A stretch of DNA of 64,000 nt from Ariolimax columbianus (lineage: Eukaryota; Mollusca; Gastropoda; Stylommatophora; Arionidae), in the NCBI GenBank assembly GCA_036924085.1, contig JAVGWX010000002.1, positions 159,377,174 through 159,441,173 on the forward strand. Reading direction: 5' to 3'. A program made the position numbers and the translations under genes. A model generated the notes under the pieces. It was given only the letters and a program-made list of their open reading frames with translations. It did no database searches and was not told where the DNA came from. Below, one piece after another: positions 1 to 11,104 of the stretch. Position 1 is the stretch's first letter. Every line of letters begins with the position of its first letter.

Positions 1-1172
1 GTGTCTTGGCTAACCCTGGATCTTATGCTCGTCAGATACTTGTGTCTTCGCTAACCCTGGATCTTATACTGGTCAGATACTTGTGTCTTGGCTAACCCTG
101 GATCTTATGCTGGTCAGATACTTGTGTCTTGGCTAACCCTGGATCTTATGCTGGTCAGATACTTGTGTCTTGGCTAACCCTGGAGCTTATGCTGGGCAGA
201 TACTTGTGTGTCTTGGTTAATGTCTAACCATGGATCTTATTCTGGGCAGATACTTGTGTCTTGGCTAACCCTGGAGCTTATTCTGGTCAGATACTTGTGT
301 CTTGGCTAACCCTGGAGCTTATGCTGGTCAGATACTTGTGTCTTGGCTAACCCTGGAGCTTATGCTGGGCAGATACTTGTGTCTTGGCTAACACTGAATT
401 TATGTTGGCCAGGTACTTGTGTCTTGGCTAACCCTGGAGCTTATGTTGGGCAGATAATTGTGTGTCTTGTCTAACCCTGGATCTTATACTGGTCAGATAC
501 TTGTGTTTTGGCTAACCCTGGATCTTATGCTGGTCAGATACTTGTGTCTTGGCTAACCCTGGAGCTTATGCTGGGCAGATACTTGTGTGTCTTGGTTAAT
601 GTCTAACCATGGATCTTATCCTGGGCAGATACTTGTGTCTTGGCTAACTCTGGAGCTTATGCTGGTCAGATACTTGTGTCTTGGCTAACCCTGGAGCTTA
701 TGCTGGTCAGATACTTGTGTCTTGGCTAACCCTGGAGCTTATGCTGGGCAGATACTTGTGTCTTGGCTAACCCTGAATTTATGTTGGCCAGGTACTTGTG
801 TCTTGGCTAACCCTGGATCTTATGCTGGTCAGATACTTGTGTCTTGGCTAACCCTGGAGCTTATGCTGGTCAGATACTTGGGTCTTGGCTAACCCTGGAT
901 CTTATACTGGTCAGATACTTGTGTCTTGGCTAACCCTGGATCTTATGCTGGTCAGATACTTGTTTCTTGGCTAACCCTGGAGCTTATGCTGGGCAGATAC
1001 TTGTGTGTCTTGGTTAATGTCTAACCATGGATCTTATCCTGGGCAGATACTTGTGTCTTGGCTAACCCTGGAGCTTATGCTGGGCAGATACTTGTGTCTT
1101 GGCTAACCCTGGAGCTTATGCTGGTCAGATACTTGTGTCTTGGCTAACCCTGGATCTTATGCTGGTCAGATG
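1..1172. repeat. 41-bp minisatellite with higher-order variants
   Basis: About 28 copies of a 41-bp unit with core CTTGGCTAACCCTGGA, running from the window edge to about 1172. Longer variant units containing GGTTAATGTCTAACC recur near 205, 585 and 1005, so there is a higher-order period of about 380-420 bp. The array probably continues off the left edge. Confidence 0.95.
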
Positions 1173-1675
1173 TTGTTAGATGGGTAACAATTCCATGATA
1201 ACATCACTAATCAGTGGAACATGAGAAATGCTGGCTCTGGATAGGAGTCACAATAAGGAAACCAGCTGATATCATTACAAGACAGTCTATTCACTGGAAT
1301 CCCCAGGCAAGGGATGTAGAGAGAAACAGCAAAATCATCACATGGAAAATGGTGTGCAAGACAAACATAAAAAGTTAGGACGACGTAGAAAGAGCTGGAA
1401 CTGATGGCTCAGACCATGAGTACTTGTGTTGCATTCGTTGAAGACCTCTACTTCACAGGTAGCTGAAATGTTTTGATTGACTGGTCGTAAACGTTTTAGC
1501 ATCTCTTCATTTAAAAAACATAAAAACAGATTGATTTAATTGGTTGAACAATTGATATACGCAGTATGTGGTGCGGTGAGATTGGGTTATTAATTCCACA
1601 ATTTGTCAGATATTAAAAGACTAATTTTATTCACGGAACAATTAATCATTCCAGAACATGTTGCACCGTAATTAG
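1173..1675. other. no recognised feature
   Basis: AT-rich single-copy-looking sequence. I see no coding exon, RNA gene or clear repeat. Confidence 0.5.
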
Positions 1676-1679
1676 TTTA

Positions 1680-1890
1680 TTAATTTCCACATTGTATGTT
1701 GTTGTTGTGAATGCCCACAATGAGTAGGTTTACTCTTTTTTTGGTCCTGAAAAAGGACGTTAAGTGGCAGACTGCAGTAGCTTTCCTCCATCCCGAGCGT
1801 GCTGATGGAGGTGGACTGGAGTCCTTGAGGCAGTTGGGCAATACTTGGCTTCATCTGTAATTCACTGCTCATATAAAACTGTACGTTTGT
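1680..1890 (-). repeat. dispersed repeat family A, partial copy
   Basis: Shares CCCACAATGAGTAGGTTTAC, CATCCCGAGCGTG and TTGGCTTCATCTG with 13125-13470 and, inverted, with 9030-9345 and 49105-49450. The family is about 330 bp and one end has a (GTT)n/(AAC)n tail. It is non-coding and SINE-like. Confidence 0.7.
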
Positions 1891-1924
1891 TTTACATAAA
1901 CACATTTATGACATGGGGTTAAGC

Positions 1925-2180
1925 TGGCTGCTTGCATCATGGTATGCGAACCATAGCTGACACAAGACCCTATTCTGCCTCCAATTGGTGACTCTGTAAA
2001 CAGGCTACACTATTCACTGGTGTAGTCTGACCAAGGAATAGGGGTTGCAGAGGGAATGAAAACCCAGTACTAAAAAAAGCCAGTTGAAATCGGCTGTGTC
2101 GGGAGCCGAAAGGCGCAGATATCAGATACAACATCCTTTTCAGGATGAAAGCCAAAAAAGATTTATGACATAACAATAAT
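1925..2180 (+). repeat. dispersed repeat family B, diverged copy
   Basis: Contains the GCTTGCATCA..GGTATGCGAACCATAGCTGAC, CAGGCTACACT and AGCCAGTTGAAATC blocks shared with 10040-10312 and the better copies at 37500-37735 and 58960-59330. Confidence 0.6.
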
Positions 2181-2454
2181 TTTACTGTTGAGACCGTTCA
2201 AGTGGGACTTGTGTTTCTTGCTGGTCCTCAGGCAGACAGCAGCTTGGCCTAGAGTACATCCTTCCCCTTTCTAACGTACATAAAGTTCTAAGATGGGAGA
2301 AAGGGTTATGGCACCACTAACAACCCACATTTTCATGTGTTCCGATTCACATACCAGAATGGTTGAGCTCATATGTAATAAACATCCAGCCTGTAAACAG
2401 CACAGCGACTGAAGAGGCAAATGGCTTTTATTTATAGATGGTGCCTTAACATGT

Positions 2455-2580
2455 GTAGGAGGGTGCAGTTGGCATGACAAGACAACATACATAGGACGGT
2501 GCAGTTGGCATGACAACATACATACGGAGGGTACAGTTGGCATGACAACATACATAGGAGGGTACAGTTGGCATGTTGTT
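2455..2580. repeat. short tandem repeat, about 31-36 bp unit
   Basis: About four copies around the core GGGTGCAGTTGGCATGACAA followed by CATACATA. Confidence 0.8.
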
Positions 2581-2857
2581 TCTTCTCTATTAACGAACAA
2601 TACCGCCTACTATGATAGAGCTGTTGCCCTCGTCTGTATACACTCACTTCAAATATACCAAAATTGTACAGTAAGGTGGGCCATAGAGTTGGCATGGTAG
2701 TGGATGAAGTGTGAATACGATGATTGTATGACTTCTCAGCTGGTATAATGTTGACTGGTAGGGTGGGAGTTTAGTTCTTCCTCTTCCTAGATTCCTGGTC
2801 ATCCATCCGTAGCTGTATGTCATTATGTCATGTACTTATTTATGGCTAAGTAGACTA

Positions 2858-2880
2858 ACCCCCCCCCCCCCCCACCCCCT
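2858..2880. repeat. poly-C tract
   Basis: Homopolymer C run with slight interruptions; a simple repeat. Confidence 0.8.
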
Positions 2881-2898
2881 CCCTGTCTTGGAGAGCAA

Positions 2899-3015
2899 AG
2901 GCTGGCTGCCGCCTTCCATTTAAGCATGTCATAAACGGCAGTTAAAGTTAAAGATTGCACATGTGGCTAGCAGCCTCATCATTTAAAACAGATTGATACA
3001 GAAACCATCACCAAC
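2899..3015 (+). repeat. dispersed repeat family D, partial copy
   Basis: Carries the GTGGCTAGCAGCCTCATCAT block that recurs near 5935, 27985, 36355, 51200, 51390 and 55060. It is an old SINE-like family. Confidence 0.45.
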
Positions 3016-3017
3016 AC

Positions 3018-4473
3018 TTCTTCTTCGTACGCTGTCAGACGTCAACTTGTATTTGTTTGAAGAAAGCAGCTGTCGTCCTGAGGCTGTCGACACTGCCATT
3101 GAGCTTGTCTAGTGTTGCCACTGGTGATGGCCACATGTGCTTTCTCTGGTCCTCGTATGCCGGGCAATTTTGCAGCAGATGTTCAGCGGTCATTTTCCCT
3201 GTACCACAGGTACATTCGTCAGTACCACCTATCTTCAGTTTTTGAATAGATGGTACCTCAGTCTGTTGTGGCCTGTGCGGGGTCTGAAGACCACGACCTG
3301 CTCTCTTCTGTTCAACTGGTAGTAGGCATCATTTTTTGTGTAGCCAGTATGTTCTGTTTCCCATTTGGCCATGTATCTGGCCCTAATAGACCTTTTGGAC
3401 TCTTCGTAGGTCACACTAGAATCTGGTTGTGGTAGTCTTGCACCTTTTTTTGCCAGTCTGTCTGCCTCCTCATTGACTTTGATGTTACAGTGGGTTGGAA
3501 CCCACTGTATCACTACTTTTTTTGGTGCGGACTGCTGGCATAGTTGACAGAGTACTGCTCTTAAATCATTAAGTTCAGTATTTTTCTGGCTTTTTAGTGC
3601 TGTAACGACGGCCAGGGCATCTGTAAACAGGACTATCTGGCTTTCATTGCTTTCGCCTGTCAGCATTGCTTTTACTGCAGCCTTCAGTGCCTCTGCCCCC
3701 GCTCTGAAATTGCTTGAGAATTTCCCAGTTGCCACTGACAGTGTTATTTTTCTACCATTTGTTAGGCTCAGGAATACCCCTCCCCCTCCATTCTGTGTTG
3801 TGTTTGTTACAGAACCGTTGGTGTATGCATGGGTCCAGTCCATGCTTGGGTAGTTTTCCGCTATATACCTCAGGGTTGTGTCTCTTCTTACTTTTTCCAT
3901 CTGGCTGTTCTTGTTTCTAATACCTGGTATATTTTCTATCACCTCAGGAATGATATGCTGCTTCCATGTGGGTTTGCGTACAGTAGGGATGGGGTTTGGT
4001 GTTGTTATGGTGTTCATAGGGTCTTTGCTCATCTTTGCTTTGGCTATTTCTGCAAAGTTTCTCCGCTTTAGTTTCCCTTTTCCAAATCTATTTAGTCTGA
4101 TGCATTGGATAGTCTGTCAGTCTTCTGAGTTTTTCTGCATGCTGCTGGGCTCTACAGTCTCTTCTGTCGGTCATGGATTGCAGATAATCGAGTTCTACAA
4201 TTGGCGTTGACTTCATGCCTCCTGTTATAACTCTCATGGCTTGGTTTTGAAGTTTGCTAATTTGATCAAAGTTTGCCTTTGCTGCTGTTGCCCATGCCGC
4301 AATGCCATACCCGAGAACTGGTCTCACTTTTCCAGTGTACAGTTTCTTAAGTATTATTTCATCTGCTCACCAGCTTGTGCCAGCAAGTTTCCTCATGATT
4401 GCCATTCTTTCTCTGGCTCTCATTCGGTTTTTCTTGATCTGACTTTTCCATGTCATGCGCCGATCAAATGTGA
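3018..4473 (-). mobile_element. I/Nimb-type LINE, 5'-truncated copy (RT end + RNase H)
   Basis: On the minus strand this is the 3' part of the LINE also present at 18660-22680. The RT C-terminus (4088-4460; RPVLGYGIAAWATAAKANFD) is followed by RNase H (ORF 3235-4032). The first RNase H catalytic Asp is changed (AYTNGS where AYTDGS is expected), while the LFTDALA Asp is intact. Frames are broken and the homology stops abruptly near 4473, typical of 5' truncation. The 3' end is GCGTACGAAGAAG, a (GAA)n tail. The same family is known in snails as Nimbus-like elements; the clade call is from motifs only. Confidence 0.85.
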
Positions 4474-5138
4474 AGTAGCAGAACAAAGTGCTTTGGCGCA
4501 GGTTCCCTGCAGCTTGTCAGCTGTAATGGTGACCCTATGCTCTTCAGTTGGGAAGAAAGGACTAGAAGAAGTAGAGTGAAATGTACTACAATGGGATGTG
4601 AACTTGGACCCTTTACAATGACAGCCAAGTGCTCCAACCGCTTAGAGTTCAAACTAACCACCACAACTGTACGAACACAGAAAGAATATTTAACTCGTTG
4701 TCATGTCATAAAAATAGATTTATTTGCAAGGCCATTTACTAAAGAAAATCAAACGTTCCCACATACATCAAATATACTCTCTATGGCCAAACAGCTAAGT
4801 TCACAAACGTCTAAGATGTTGAGAAAAAACATTTTTTAACTTCAATAGAGAATGTAATAAAGCACAGAGAAAAAAACTAGACAATTGATTTTTGTACTAG
4901 TTTTGTTTTCTTTAAAACTTTATATTTTGGAGAAAGCAGATTTTGGACATAGTTAGGTCTTAAACCAAGGGTCGGTAACATTCATCTGGACATGGACCAA
5001 GGGCTATATCAACAAAAGGACGATTGGTCACATTTGTCTAAAGCATTACTGTAAATATATTCATATTAGGGCCAAATCATAGAATTGGTTAAAGTGCATA
5101 GTTCCACATCTGAACTGAGGTACACACATGAATTATTG
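4474..5138. other. no recognised feature
   Basis: AT-rich sequence. The short open frames here have no family motifs. Confidence 0.45.
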
Positions 5139-5139
5139 A

Positions 5140-5370
5140 TCGATGACCTAATTTACAGATTGACTCCTGACCTAAGTTATGGACTGATCTCTGATCTAAG
5201 TAACTTACTGACCCCTGACCTAAGTTATGGACTGATCTCTGATCTAAGTAATTTACTGACCCCTGACCTAAGTTATGAACTGATCTCTGACCTAAGTAAC
5301 TTACTGACCCCTGGCAATAATTATGGACTGACCCCTGACCTAAGTAACTTACTGACCCTTATGGAAAGTT
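5140..5370. repeat. 48-bp tandem repeat
   Basis: Nearly five copies of a 48-bp unit with core GACCTAAGTTATGGACTGAT. The unit is a multiple of 3, which produces a spurious repetitive ORF. Confidence 0.9.
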
Positions 5371-5542
5371 GTTGAGTTCCTATGTGGCAACTGCTAACTG
5401 AGAACAAGAGAGACACAAACGCTGAGTTATTGAAGAGGCCCTTCAGACAGAGAACCTAAGCTATACCTACATCAGGACCTGGTTCCAGAACATATGCACA
5501 GCTTGGTCCCTTGACGCTGGATTTAAATTAAAAACATATCAA

Positions 5543-5660
5543 TGATGGCTCGGTGGCTGGACCAGGACAAAAACACATATAGGTAATCGCTCAGTTGCCA
5601 CACCAGGGCAAAAACACATATAGATAATGGCTCGGTGGCTGGACCAGGACAAAAAACAAA
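5543..5660. repeat. 41-bp tandem repeat, about 2.7 copies
   Basis: Imperfect copies of GGCTCGGTGGCTGGACCAGG followed by ACAAAAACACATATA. Confidence 0.8.
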
Positions 5661-5764
5661 ATGACACCCAAGCTATTAGCTTTCATCTTCTCGCTCAAAG
5701 AGAAGTATATGGTCAGCATTACAGCTATCTCCCAGTAGCAGTGCTTGGAATGCATTTGTACAGG

Positions 5765-5900
5765 AAATAGTGGAGGCAGGGTCAATTAATGTAATCAAGA
5801 ATAGATTGGATGTGTATAGTTATTTTTAGATCAAGTGAATGTAAAATAAACTGGTTGTATACAGACTTAGCAGTCTATAAACCAGTATAAAGATGTTAAG
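5765..5900 (+). mobile_element. CR1-like LINE, severely 5'-truncated 3' end
   Basis: Begins with the last codons of the LINE ORF (VEAGSINVIKNRLDVY, compare VEAGTVDAFKNKLDAH in the intact copy at 14019). It ends with the shared 3' block ACTGGTTGTATACAGACT, ACCAGTATAAAGATGTTAAG. Confidence 0.85.
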
Positions 5901-5924
5901 TTAAATTATAATAGCAAAGGTTTA

Positions 5925-6190
5925 ACATGGTGAGGTTGCTCAGTTACAATAACATAGGTTTAACATGGCAAGGTTGCTAGCCCTATGCACAGCCTTATTT
6001 AGTCACCTTTTACGACATGCTTGGAAGGTTACTGGTTCTAATCGGGGGAGGAGTAGAGGAAGAAGGGGAGACAAAGTGTTCGAGAGTGAGAACTAATGCC
6101 CAGCTTATTGTCTGAGGTTGAGGGTGACCTTCCTCTGTGGGCCAGGTGTCAATTTACAACTGGTTTGACTGGCATGTGTCAGAACTGAGG
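5925..6190 (-). repeat. dispersed repeat family D, inverted copy
   Basis: Contains GGTGAGGTTGCTAGCC and GTCACCTTTTACGACATGC, the reverse complement of the family D blocks. About 40 bp at its left end is duplicated. Confidence 0.45.
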
Positions 6191-6274
6191 ACTGATTCTG
6201 GTTTCTTTACCGTAAGAACAAAGTGCTAAAAAGCTCTGTCATTCTGAGAAAATTGTCGAAAAACTCTACAAAAG

Positions 6275-6372
6275 GTGAACATTCACAATTCAATAACAAA
6301 CATTCACAATTCAATAACAAACATTCACAATTCAAATAATAGACATTCACTAATCAATCAAAAACATTCACT
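6275..6372. repeat. 21-bp repeat, short array
   Basis: Four to five copies of ACATTCACAATTCAATA with spacers. The same motif forms larger arrays at 8011-8180 and 8461-8745. Confidence 0.85.
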
Positions 6373-6620
6373 ATTCTGCATGGATCCAAGTACATACTGA
6401 TGGATTAGCAACCAGTGAAGTCTGCAGATGCAGGAATCTATGTTGTCTACTCAGATCAAGAAAACTAAGCCACTAGTTCACCCACTAAAGAATTCTGTTC
6501 AAACTACTCGGCTGCAGTTCAGGCACTAACCATTGCAGTAGAAATAATAAACACAACAAGCCAACGTATGCAGGTTGTATTCCTTACAGATGCAACGTCA
6601 GCACTGCAAACCCTCTAGAA

Positions 6621-7395
6621 CAGAGGTGGGCAAACTATGGCACGTAGGCCAGATCCGGCCGGCCAACCAGTTTTTATCACCCGCCAATGAATTTTGGGCC
6701 GGCCTCTTATTGTTGATTGAAAATTACTGTATACTCCGCTAACAAAAAATATTACAAAATAGCACGCACAGGCATCAGAAAAAAAAAACCCAAAAGACCC
6801 AATATGTACGATTACTATCTCCCCACCTCCCACAACACCACCAACTCTCTCTCTCTCTCTCTCTCTATCATACCAATTGAGCTTTGCTAGATAGTGCCGA
6901 CATAACAGAAATGATATCGTCAAATCTCTGATTGTGCACTTGGACAGGCGAAGACAGTGTCGGTATCTACTTTGATAATGAGAAACTGAAAGGAAATGAC
7001 ACATCTTTTCTGTGGTTGCAAGTCTATGAGATCAATTGATGTTGCTTTGTCTTTAGCATCGGTATAAGAAGGTGATTGTGGGAGTAGGGGTGGATGGTAG
7101 GTACATTTCTATAGGAAGGAGTTGAGGTGCACAGTTGGCCTTGTGAAGTGTGTTAAGTATAAATCAGCTAGTAACAGTTCTGTATTTGTAGCTGTTGTGA
7201 ACGTTGTCATGTATAAAAGTTTACATTTGTAAAAATGATTTCTAAGTATAAAGTAGTTTGCCGTTGCTTTTTGTACGCGGTTCATTATATATGTCAAACT
7301 AAATCTCAGAACGTTATTTTTTCAGGATGTTATAGGTCTGGCGTTACCCTTGACCATAATCTAGCCCTAGGCCAACCTTAGCTTGGCCACTACTG
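6621..7395. mobile_element. non-autonomous hAT element with 8-bp TSD
   Basis: A 775-bp insertion flanked by a perfect 8-bp duplication CTCTAGAA (6613-6620 and 7396-7403). Imperfect terminal inverted repeats: left CAGAGGTGGGCAAACTATGG, right end inverted CAGTAGTGGCCAAGCTAAGG. An 8-bp TSD and CAG..GTGG ends are hAT hallmarks. No transposase is seen, and a (CT)n tract lies inside. The host RNase H frame resumes after the right TSD. Confidence 0.9.
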
Positions 7396-7512
7396 CTCTA
7401 GAATGATATACTGTTATAGCTTAAAAAAACCTTGGGAGAACTAAAAGCCAAAAGAATCATAGTGCTACAGTGGATACCATCATATTGTGTGCATACCAGG
7501 TTAGCAGACAAG

Positions 7513-7656
7513 TTAGCAAAGGAGGGAGCAACACAAAGCAAAGTCCAGTTAGCAAAGGAGGGAGCAACACAAAGCAAAGTCCAGTTAGCAAAGGAGGGAG
7601 CAACACAAAGCAAAGTCCAGTTAGCAAAGGAGGGAGCAACACAAAGCAAAGTCCAG
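7513..7656 (+). repeat. 36-bp tandem expansion inside RNase H fragment
   Basis: Four perfect 36-bp copies, each coding LAKEGATQSKVQ. The first part, ADKLAKEGA, is the normal RNase H motif, so the array grew from the domain itself. Confidence 0.95.
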
Positions 7657-8010
7657 GAAAAGAAGACCCTTACCCAAGCCATAAATATGACTACTATCTC
7701 TACCATTATCAATTAGAGCAGGTGATGCTATTCTGCTAGAAACGGGACATAACAGAGTGAATAGCCACTTACTGGTTCCCACAACCCATGTGTATGTGCG
7801 GACAAGCAGCCTCTGAACATGTCCTACAAGACTGTTATGTGCTCCCGCTACTGCATATTGAGCACTAACCACAGAGCCAAACCTCTACCCAGATATTTGA
7901 GAGTCTTGAAGAATACTCTACAACAGCAACCTTCATCCAGAAAACTGAACTTTACCTTTAGATATAATAAAGCAATGGTGAACGAGGAAGAGGAGGAGAA
8001 TATTTCAATA

Positions 8011-8180
8011 ATAAACATTCACAATTCAATACAAAACATTCACAATTCAATACAAAACATTCACAATTCAATACAAAACATTCACAATTCAATACAAAAC
8101 ATTCACAATTCAATACAAAACATTCACAATTCAATACAAAACATTCACAATTCAATACAAAACATTCACAATTCAATACC
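8011..8180. repeat. 21-bp tandem array
   Basis: About eight nearly identical copies of ACATTCACAATTCAATACAA. The unit is a multiple of three, giving a spurious NIHNSIQ heptad ORF on one strand and NCECFVL on the other. Confidence 0.95.
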
Positions 8181-8284
8181 AGACATTTGAGAGAGAAGCC
8201 TAACATCAAGATCAGGTAAGAAATATCCACCGAGACCACACCTCATGACCTTGTTGTGCTTCTCGACACATGCTGTGTTAAAAC

Positions 8285-8460
8285 GGCCTGACCAATAAGG
8301 TGAGGATTGTCACTGTGATCCCCTACTGATAAGTCTTGTACTGCACAACATCCAGGTGGACTCAGGTTCATCTTCTTCAGTAAATCTCAGGGTATAAGAA
8401 GAGCTGCTGTAACCTGCTACGAATGAAGCTTAGTGCTCAGCTAAAGTAGCAGCAACAACA
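8285..8460 (+). repeat. dispersed repeat family C
   Basis: Shares CATCTTCTTCAGTAA, TGTAACCTGCTACGAATGAAG and an AGCAGCAACAACA tail with copies at 27555, 34190 and 63640. SINE-like with a (CAA)n tail. Confidence 0.55.
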
Positions 8461-8745
8461 TACCAAACATTCACAATTCAATACAAAACATTCACAATTC
8501 AATACAAAACATTCACTACCATACCTTCAATATAAAACACTCACAATCCAATATCAAACATTCACAATTCAATATCAAACATTCACAATTCAATATCAAA
8601 CATTCACAATTCAATACAAAACATTCACTACTATACATTCAATAGAAAACACTAACAATTCAATATTAACATTCACAAATCAATCCCAAATATTCGCACA
8701 CAAGAAAACCCCCATTCACAAACAAATATTAAACATTCAATACCC
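8461..8745. repeat. degenerate 21-bp array
   Basis: More than ten diverged copies of the ACATTCACAATTCAATA motif, with AAACATTCACTACTATAC variants. Confidence 0.9.
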
Positions 8746-9029
8746 TGTTTGGTCAGCTCAGCAATAAGTTTAGCCTCTCATTCCACCCCTAAATATGTGG
8801 TAATATATAACGAACCGTTTGTCCGGATGAGGTGTAGCATTACAAGAAACTGTCCTGACATCTATTTATTATCATAATTTAACGATAGAGAACGCCACAG
8901 ATATAGAAATGTACATTTTCTATTGCTGTCCTAAGTACTTTTATTATCTGCAGAAAATAGACATTTCTGAAGGCACGTTTTAAACAAATACAAAATATTA
9001 AAATAATTACTTTTACCCATAAATTCGGG

Positions 9030-9345
9030 AAGGAATACTAATGTCTGGTCAGGCACAACATACTGATCAAACATGTTAGTCAGGGTCAAGCAAAATATAC
9101 TGGCTAAGACCCTCATCTCGGCTTCCTCGAAGAGCTACCTGGAAATGGGCTGTTTTCATGGCAGTTTGGCCAACGGAGAGGGATAAACGTGATCCCTGTA
9201 GTAGTGAGTGACACGCAGATGAAGCCAAGAATAGCACAACTTCCTGGAGGTGAGGAAAGCTACTGCAACCCGCAACTTAAGGTCCTTTTCGGGGGGAACA
9301 AAAGAATAAACCTACTCATTGTTGGCATATGAAACAACAACAACC
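9030..9345 (+). repeat. dispersed repeat family A
   Basis: About 315 bp. Shares GTCTGGTCAGGCA, GGGTCAAGCAAAATATACTG, CACGCAGATGAAGCCAAG and CCGCAACTTAAGGTCC with 49105-49450. It ends towards an (AAC)n-like tail near 9345. Confidence 0.8.
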
Positions 9346-9689
9346 CATCAATTGACATCCACAGAACTTGTTTGCTAATTATTGTAGAATGTTCACGTTT
9401 TTATATAAATGTAGAGCAAGACCTTTTCTCTAATGCTAAATCCATCAATGACCTAATTAGTAGATGGGTATCTCAGTCTCAAATGTTTTTTCTATCTCAC
9501 CTTTTTGTCGACAAGTTTATTTCTCCCGTTTACATTTGACAGTTGTAAAAATTTCTGAATGGACCAATGCGAGAGGTCTAAAACTTCGAGAAGATTCATG
9601 GAATGTCTGTCCTGGTCTTGCAGAAATTCTGGTATACAATCAGGCAGGTCAGTGGCTGATGCCAGGTGACCAAAAGATATCCTTTTGTT

Positions 9690-9830
9690 CTGCAAATCTA
9701 TCTGGTCTGCCATTAGTGTTTCCCACTATCATCTCTCACAGGTGTCAGTATCGATGGGATTTATGAAAATGAAAGAGCTGACATCCTGGCTTCAAAAGCT
9801 CCCATACAGTGGAAATTAGATATGGATCCT
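9690..9830 (+). pseudogene. RNase H remnant (weak)
   Basis: Frame 3-like reading GVSIDGIYENERADILASKA resembles the GIxGNExAD-x-LAK-A end of LINE RNase H. It is short and interrupted; the upstream 9470-9690 may belong to the same remnant but shows no firm motif. Confidence 0.4.
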
Positions 9831-9837
9831 ACCGAAG

Positions 9838-9990
9838 ACGGATGTGTCAGACCGAAAGGTGCAAATATCACAGTCAAGTTGTAAACTAGTGACACAGCAC
9901 ATTTCGTTCTCTGGACTACATCCTGCTACTTGCAAGGCCCTGTTCAGGGCTTTGTAGCAGAAGATTGAGAATAAATGCTGAAGAAAAAGA
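9838..9990 (+). repeat. dispersed repeat family B, partial
   Basis: Contains CAGACCGAAAGGTGCAAATA, CACAGTCAAGTTGTAAACTA and the GATTGAGAATAAATGCTGAAG end shared with the 3' halves of the copies at 37500 and 58960. Confidence 0.75.
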
Positions 9991-10039
9991 TATGGATAAG
10001 GGAACATGGTAGAATCAATTCATGACCAAATGAGCTGAC

Positions 10040-10312
10040 AGTAGCCAGCGATTCATAGCTGGCTGCTTGCATCAGGGTCAGCGAACCATAGCTGACCAAG
10101 ACCTTATTCCGCCTCCACATGGCAGCCCTGGAAACAGGCTGCACTTGTCGCTAGTGCAGTCTAACCAAGGGATGGGAACTGCTGTAGGAAGGCTAGCTCT
10201 ATATTAAAAAAAGCCAGTTGAAATAAGTGTCGGCCCTTAAGAAGCAGATATCGCAGCCTCGCTATAAACTACGGCACAATGTCCTTTTCAGGACAAACGC
10301 TGAAGAAGAAGA
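10040..10312 (+). repeat. dispersed repeat family B, diverged copy
   Basis: Shares AGCGAACCATAGCTGACCAA, GCAGATATCGCAGCC and a GCTGAAGAAGAAGAA end with 1925-2180 and the longer B copies. Confidence 0.65.
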
Positions 10313-11100
10313 ATCCACGACCACGTCCTAGATGATGACACATGGATTGATGAATCCATCATTCACGGATTGCAGTAGTTTCAATCATATGTGGGTTAAC
10401 AAGGAAGCACATGATAAGACTGAGCGGTACAACATGTCAGCTTTACCAACCATCAGCAATCGTGCAATTCACAATTTGCTGAATGAAACTGAGTACTCTT
10501 GGGTAGAGTGGACAGTTCCTTTCCTTCGCTAACAGTAAACCAGATACCCATTCACAGCTGGGTCGGCTGGAGCATGCTAATAATAAGGATCGAACCAAAT
10601 AACTTTGCCATGAGAAATAGGCACTCTAACATACCCTGCATAACATAACATACATTAGGAACTACGAGAATATGAATGCCCGAACTATCTTTCAGACTGA
10701 TACCAATACCATACAACTGTTGGCGTGAGGTGATAACATGACAGATATCAATATTAGCAGTACATGATCTGATAAATAAGGTAATACATATCTAATGAAT
10801 AAGTACTAGTATCAGCGTAGTAAGTATCACAGCATCAGGTATTTATTTAGGAGGAATGTCATTCCATAATGCAGGTACAATAAATACAGGCTCGAGACCT
10901 GGCAACCTTACCTATATAAGATGTGAAATACATAGGAAGTCTTGGCGAAGGAGAAAGCACAGAGGAAGGGAACTAGGCATATAATAATGAGGGTCTCTAA
11001 CACCTCATTCCAACCAGCGATTAAATCTGCTATTCACTAACAAGAAAGGAAGTCATATTGTGTAAAAGAGGGCGGTAACTCTGTCTTGTGAGAGAAAGAC
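10313..11100. other. no recognised feature
   Basis: Apart from the candidate poly(A) signal, no coding or RNA feature is supported. An ORF near 10332 has no family motif I can name. Confidence 0.4.
10842..10847 (-). promoter_or_regulatory. candidate polyadenylation signal AATAAA
   Basis: This is the first AATAAA I see on the minus strand downstream of the IFT54 stop codon, about 1 kb beyond it. Weak: the hexamer is common by chance and the 3' UTR would run through a 52-bp tandem repeat. Confidence 0.22.
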
Positions 11101-11104
11101 AACT

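Larger units (their letters stand above)
6375..7900 (+). pseudogene. RNase H-bearing LINE remnant, split by hAT element
   Basis: Plus-strand RNase H fragments: IQVHTDG, NYSAAVQALTIAVEI, QVVFLTDATSALQTL (to 6615); then, after the insertion at 6621-7395, LGELKAKRIIVLQWIPSYC and ADKLAKEGA (7430-7545); then ETGHNRVNSHLL and a Cys-rich CMCGQAASEHVLQDC (about 7740-7835). The order matches the RNase H plus zinc-knuckle C-terminus of non-LTR retrotransposons. Stops and frameshifts show it is dead. It differs from the I/Nimb copies in sequence. Confidence 0.8.

Noticed and set aside
5085..5375. 96-codon ORF with DLSNLLTPDLSYGLIS repeats
   Set aside because: A 48-bp tandem repeat; no other coding evidence.
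7819..8190. ORF with NIHNSIQ heptads, coiled-coil-like
   Set aside because: A 21-bp tandem repeat; the same motif at 6275 and 8461 does not keep a frame.
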